This document shows positions 59,761-64,000 of a DNA stretch of 64,000 bases, piece by piece. Each line of letters begins with the position of its first letter. Positions within the stretch are counted from its first letter, which is position 1. Source of the stretch: Gonocerus acuteangulatus (lineage: Eukaryota; Arthropoda; Insecta; Hemiptera; Coreidae); contig OX328123.1 of assembly GCA_946811695.1 (NCBI GenBank), positions 13,626,662-13,690,661 of the forward strand, given 5' to 3'. A program made the position numbers and the translations under genes. The notes beneath the pieces were generated by a model that did not search any database, was not told the DNA's origin, and saw only the letters and a list, made by a program, of their open reading frames with translations.

Positions 59761-59826
59761 TATATTATTATGATTATGAATTACTATATTATGAATATTA
59801 TTATATATTATAACAATATAATAATA

Positions 59827-60201
59827 ACCACTAACAAACTAACTACATTGTACACCAAACTCAAAGATCCCATTCCGTATGACTGCACCACCCACTGCGT
59901 TTACCAAATACCCTGCCAAACCCCCTCCTGTAATGCAGTATACATAGGTGAAACCAAAAATTATATTCACTCCGGCATAACACAACACAAACGGACGATA
60001 AAAAACAAAGAAATCCACAAATCCGCCCTCGCAAAACACGCCATAACAAAAAAACTCAACTTTTACGACACAAAAATTCTTTCCACAGAACGAAACACCA
60101 AAAAACAACAGATTTCCGAATGCGTCCACATTAACTTAAACCCCAATAACATTAATTACAAAACCGACAAACAAAAAATCTCCCCTGCCTACTCCGCATA
60201 A
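59827..60201 (+). pseudogene. GIY-YIG endonuclease domain of a Penelope-like element
   Basis: About 125 residues. A Cys-containing linker (DCTTHCVYQIPCQTPSC) precedes NAVYIGETKNY, the YIG half of the motif; SALAKHAI, STERNTKKQQISECVHI and NLNPNNINYKT follow. This is the usual C-terminal domain of EN+ Penelope elements, which cuts the target for insertion. The Arg expected in HSR(I/L)..H is Gly here (HSGITQH), which would remove a catalytic residue. The frame ends naturally at PAYSA. Upstream DNA is A/T repeats with no RT domain. Confidence 0.8.
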
Positions 60202-60220
60202 ATTGTCCTGACCTCCTTTT

Positions 60221-60366
60221 AGCACTTTCCTCCGAAGGAAAGTATCTATTGAGGTTGGACTCGTGACGGAATTTTTGAAAAATTTCTTCAAATCTTTATC
60301 GATCCTACCTAGTAGACACCGAAAATGACCCCCGTTAAAATTTATATATATCTATATATATATATA

Positions 60367-60441
<75 letters not shown>

Positions 60442-61506
60442 CTGTTAACACGATAGCGGCCAGAGTTTTTGTTTTTGCGTCACGAAACTTAGTATATAGC
60501 ATTCAATTAGCAAACGATTGAACGAGTTCGTTAACCGCCAAAGTCGGTCCACCTGAAGGGGGGGTTTACCCCGAACCCAAAGCACAATGTCAGCCGTAAT
60601 ATTTGTTATATTCCAACGAAACTTGGTATTCGTAGTATTAATATAGAGAAAAAAGTGAAATATAAAAATGAACTAAATCGGTTCATTAGAAGGGGGGGTT
60701 TACTCCGGACCCACAATACCAATTCGCCACTACCAGCCGTGATTTGTGGTATATTTCGACGAAACTCGGTATTCGTAGTGGTAATCCACAGGTAAATATG
60801 TGTTGTAAAAATAAACTAAATCGGTTCATTAGGAGGGGGGTTTACTCCGGACCCACAATACCAATTCGCCACTACCAGCCGTGATTTGTGGTATATTTCG
60901 ACGAAACTCGGTATTCGTAGTGGTAAGCTACAGGTAAATATTTGTTGTAAAAATAAACTAAATCGGTTCCTTAGAAGGGGGGGTTTACTCCGGACCCAAA
61001 TTACTAATATACTCATACTGGTCGTAATTTCTGCTGTATTGTAACGAAACGCGGCATACGTCGTGGGTAATTCATGAGAAAGAAGTGTTGTAAAAATGAG
61101 CTGAATCGGTCAATCGGAAAGCGGGGGTTTAATTTGTAATATATTTCAATCGAAAAGCCCGCCAGATGTAGGTTCACAAAGCCGCCGCAAGGAGCGCTTT
61201 CTACCATTAGAGTGACTGTATCCTGTTCGTGCGTTAGATCAAAATACGATAATATGAGGTTTTTAGTATTTACTACGCAGTGTAATAGGTACCATGTGTA
61301 AACATAACTCTGGAAGCATTAACCCAGAGCATTAATCAATTAATTAATAATTGATCAGTTACTCATTACAAATTTAAAAGAGAACTATTCATGTTTTTAT
61401 TTTATTTATGTAGGATATTTTAAGCAAATTGTTGTGGAAAGCAGTCTACACTACCCAAATTCTGAGGAAAGTGCTTAGTTATGCAGCTCCTGCGTGACGG
61501 ACTTTT
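60221..61506 (+). mobile_element. Helentron/HINE-like element, family A copy 3, nested in the Penelope-like element
   Basis: Same ends as copy 1, with (TA)n at 60345-60433. It follows the Penelope stop codon by 19 bases and is followed by the rest of the Penelope 3' region, so it inserted later. Confidence 0.75.
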
Positions 61507-62038
61507 ATTTTTGTTCCCAGGCTCCAGACAATTTTTCTACTTGTGTGTCCCAAAACTCTTAACACCTTTACAACCCGCTTTTACAACCCAGCAATTGCAC
61601 TTCTTTCATCTTCACCGACTTACCGCTTCCTCACCCCTGCCCCAGTCAAAACTATAAAACCCCCTGTGTAGTTGCTGTCCCTCATAAACTCAACCATGGT
61701 TACCTATGTTGTCCTCGAGGTCTTCCTCCCTCCCCCCTAGGCATTTTCTAGTGGTACGTATCTATATATTAATTTTTATAAATTGTATTCACTTATAGAA
61801 TAGATTGTATTTTCTCACTATGTGAAAAATGTTCCTTTTTTGTACTGATTAGTTTGTTGTACTGCTTACTTACTACTTTCTACATGCTGTTTACTTTCGA
61901 ACTACCGTATTTTCATTGTTTAAAAGATAAGATTGGTTAAAATTTATTGTCTTGATGTATATACTACACTCATTTCTGCCTGTTTTTTACTTACAAGTTG
62001 TATATTTATTTTTTTTACTTATAAGTTGTATTTTTTAG

Positions 62039-62072
62039 CTGAAGAAGGCTGCCAATGTGCAGCCGAAACGTC
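62039..62072 (+). ncRNA. Hammerhead-like motif of the Penelope-like element
   Basis: CTGAAGA, stem GGCTGC-CAATGT-GCAGCC (six pairs), GAAAC, GTCC, about 0.5 kb downstream of GIY-YIG coding DNA once the nested Helentron-like insertion is removed. Position and sequence match hammerheads described in Penelope-like pseudo-LTRs (family knowledge). Confidence 0.7.
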
Positions 62073-62850
62073 CAAATACAGATTTCTTCCTGAAAGTCTG
62101 ACGTTTTTCTCCTAGCCGAATCCCAACCTTGTACGAATACCTTGTCTTCGTATCTCCATCTTCACTACATTCTTTGGTATATACAGGCACCAATGACCCT
62201 AGTGGTTGAAGTGCCTTAAAATAAAAGAAAAAAAAAATGAACTCGTTAAAAAATAAAGTCGCTCTCGACTAGGAAAAAATTAGTAAGTACTTAAGTTCAA
62301 AGTTATGAAGGTTAGGAACGCTAGCGTAAACAGAAATTTTTGAAAGTTATGAGGCAACCCGGAAGTACTGACTAAAGAAAATTTCAGTTCAAAAAATTTC
62401 ATATTTCAGAACTCATAGTTCACGGTGGTTCATATATATATATATTTCTATTTTTTAAAAAAAATATATCCTGAGTGAAAATTGTAAATGTCCCATTAAA
62501 TGTATTATAATGTTATTATATGACGTGTCCATGCGTCGAATACGAGTTTTTTTGGAAATAAAGGATAATCGATTCTATTCTAATTATAGTTGCGGAGGCC
62601 CAGTAGCCAACAGTGTTGAGGCGTAAGCACTTAACACTCGCGCAGGCCAGGTGGCCGTGAGAGTAAAGGCGTGAGCACTTAATACTCCGTGCCAAGGATC
62701 GTGGGTTCGATTCCCACTCGGGGTTGTGGCTGTTCTTTAGAAAAAAAGGAAAGGCATCAGCCCTATCCTGACTAGAAAAGGGTGGTAACCTATTGATAAC
62801 CCGACCTAAAATTTTAAGTTAATTTTTATGAACGTTAAAATTTGACTAAT

Positions 62851-63051
62851 GCTAGTTCCCAGGCAATATAAAGAGAAGCCTGCATTCTTTGCCTCCACAT
62901 TTTGATTGCCTCTTTTTGCCCCTCACTCTCCCCTTCCCTAATCACATTGCAGATGTTCATCTACATACATCTCAGAAAATTACAGCTGACATGATTATGT
63001 AAAAAACATAAACATCTACTGGCGTTAATGACCTTAAAGGTTGACACGCCT

Positions 63052-63086
<35 letters not shown>

Positions 63087-63870
63087 AAAAAATTTGGTAG
63101 CAAAGGATGTCATCGCTGTAATAAGTTCTTAAATACTCTTTAATAACCGTTTAAACAGGAGTTAATCAGAAAAAAGTTAATTTACATCAAAATGGCGTTA
63201 TTAAAATTAATTTGTAGAACATCAAATGTTAATTACAATGTTTCTTTCCTTTGAAATTAGTCCCTTTATCCATCAAAGCACAATTATAAAGGGCGATTCC
63301 CGGGGGTTTATGGAATTTTTAAGGTTGAGTTTTTTAATGAATTTCGAAGAGTATTACGTAGACTTGTTATCTACTAACGAGATGGTTGACCTTTTAAAGT
63401 TACAGGTTTACAGCTTTTTACAGATTTATTTTAAAATTATTGTATTCTACAGTCATTGTAAAGGTGACAGCTATTTATGAATTTGCTGAAACTGCGTCAT
63501 CTTGGCGTATTTCCATGTATTCCTTATTCATAGTGTGATTTGAAAACCTTAGAAACACTCGCTTTGCTCCCGAAACTCTCGCTATTTCAGTTGGTCACCT
63601 TGTTTTACTTTTATTAATTAATTTTAAAATTTTATTTAAAACTCGCTAGAGCAAAATCTTAAAGAAATACACAAAAAAATTGTCATTTTGTGTCTTCATC
63701 TTCATTAATAATAAAAGCGCCCCTATACAAAAACATCCTCCAATAATAACAAGTTGTATAACTTAGAAGAAAACAACCCACCTATTATAACAAAGCAGAG
63801 ACCCGATACAGCTGGTCAACGCCCCAAGTGGTAACTTTGCCAAGCTCCGTTTGGCGGCTGAATTAAATTT
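62851..63870. other. Stretch without recognised gene
   Basis: Contains a SINE family D tail with poly(A) (63014-63084) and an 84-codon + frame (63226-63480) of unknown kind. Confidence 0.5.
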
Positions 63871-63879
63871 AAACATGTT

Positions 63880-63966
63880 TGTTCAGTATTTTTGCGATGT
63901 TTCTTGTATAGTATAAACTAGTTGTGTATAGTATCAGCTAGGCAAAAATACTGGACAAACATACAA
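63880..63966. repeat. Short palindrome
   Basis: ATGTTTGTTCAGTATTTTTG is mirrored by CAAAAATACTGGACAAACAT, with GTATAGTAT words between. Confidence 0.5.
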
Positions 63967-64000
63967 AACAACAAACTGAGAGAAATCAAAAATACTATCT

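Larger units (their letters stand above)
59827..62132 (+). mobile_element. Penelope-like element, 3' part, split by a Helentron-like insertion
   Basis: A GIY-YIG coding end (59827-60201), a short spacer, a nested repeat (60221-61506), then about 620 bases of non-coding DNA with a hammerhead-like motif, ending near CCTAGCCGAATCCCAACC. The reverse transcriptase half is not present upstream, so the copy is truncated. Confidence 0.75.

Overview
The window is nuclear DNA of an animal, most likely an arthropod and probably an insect. It is AT-rich, genes are split by long introns with GT-AG borders, and the bulk is interspersed repeats. No bacterial, organellar, rRNA, true tRNA or CRISPR feature was seen. 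The host assignment rests on the proteins: a CCZ1 homologue, a mitochondrial acyl carrier protein with insect-like alternative exons, and one exon of an invertebrate-type cys-loop chloride channel.

Host genes. (1) The 3' two thirds of CCZ1 (Rab7 exchange factor subunit) lies on the + strand at 1817-10050 in seven exons; its N-terminal exons lie upstream of the window. (2) Convergent to it, the complete coding region of the mitochondrial acyl carrier protein (ND-ACP/NDUFAB1) lies on the - strand at 20547-11959. Its second coding exon exists in two tandem versions separated by only 42 bases, the classic layout of mutually exclusive exons. (3) A single - strand exon at 42028-41907 encodes the third membrane helix of a cys-loop receptor; the rest of that gene was not found.

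Mobile DNA fills the rest. Retroelements: a LINE with ORF1 and endonuclease but no reverse transcriptase (about 13310-15570), three other LINE fragments, and a Penelope-like element with a GIY-YIG domain and a hammerhead-like motif (59827-62130). More hammerhead-like motifs sit in inverted repeats at 7061-7411, 9695-9896 and 27521/29423. At least four SINE families occur, three with tRNA-like heads. DNA transposons: two copies of a 2.5 kb CACTG-ended element with a putative DDE transposase (24460-27005 and 48443-51221), the second inserted in a LINE and itself carrying a SINE. There are also mariner, Tigger/pogo and Harbinger remnants, hAT-type MITEs with 8-bp duplications, and a piggyBac-like MITE with TTAA ends. 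Helentron/HINE-like elements: three copies of family A (20916, 51761, 60221), each with 5' hairpin, (TA)n, ~145-bp tandem repeats and 3' hairpin, plus a second family B built on the same plan.

Nested insertions give a partial relative chronology. Several insertions can be undone exactly through their target duplications, which supports the boundaries given here. Exon borders were checked by reading-frame phase; family names rest on recognition of protein motifs and termini, not on searches.
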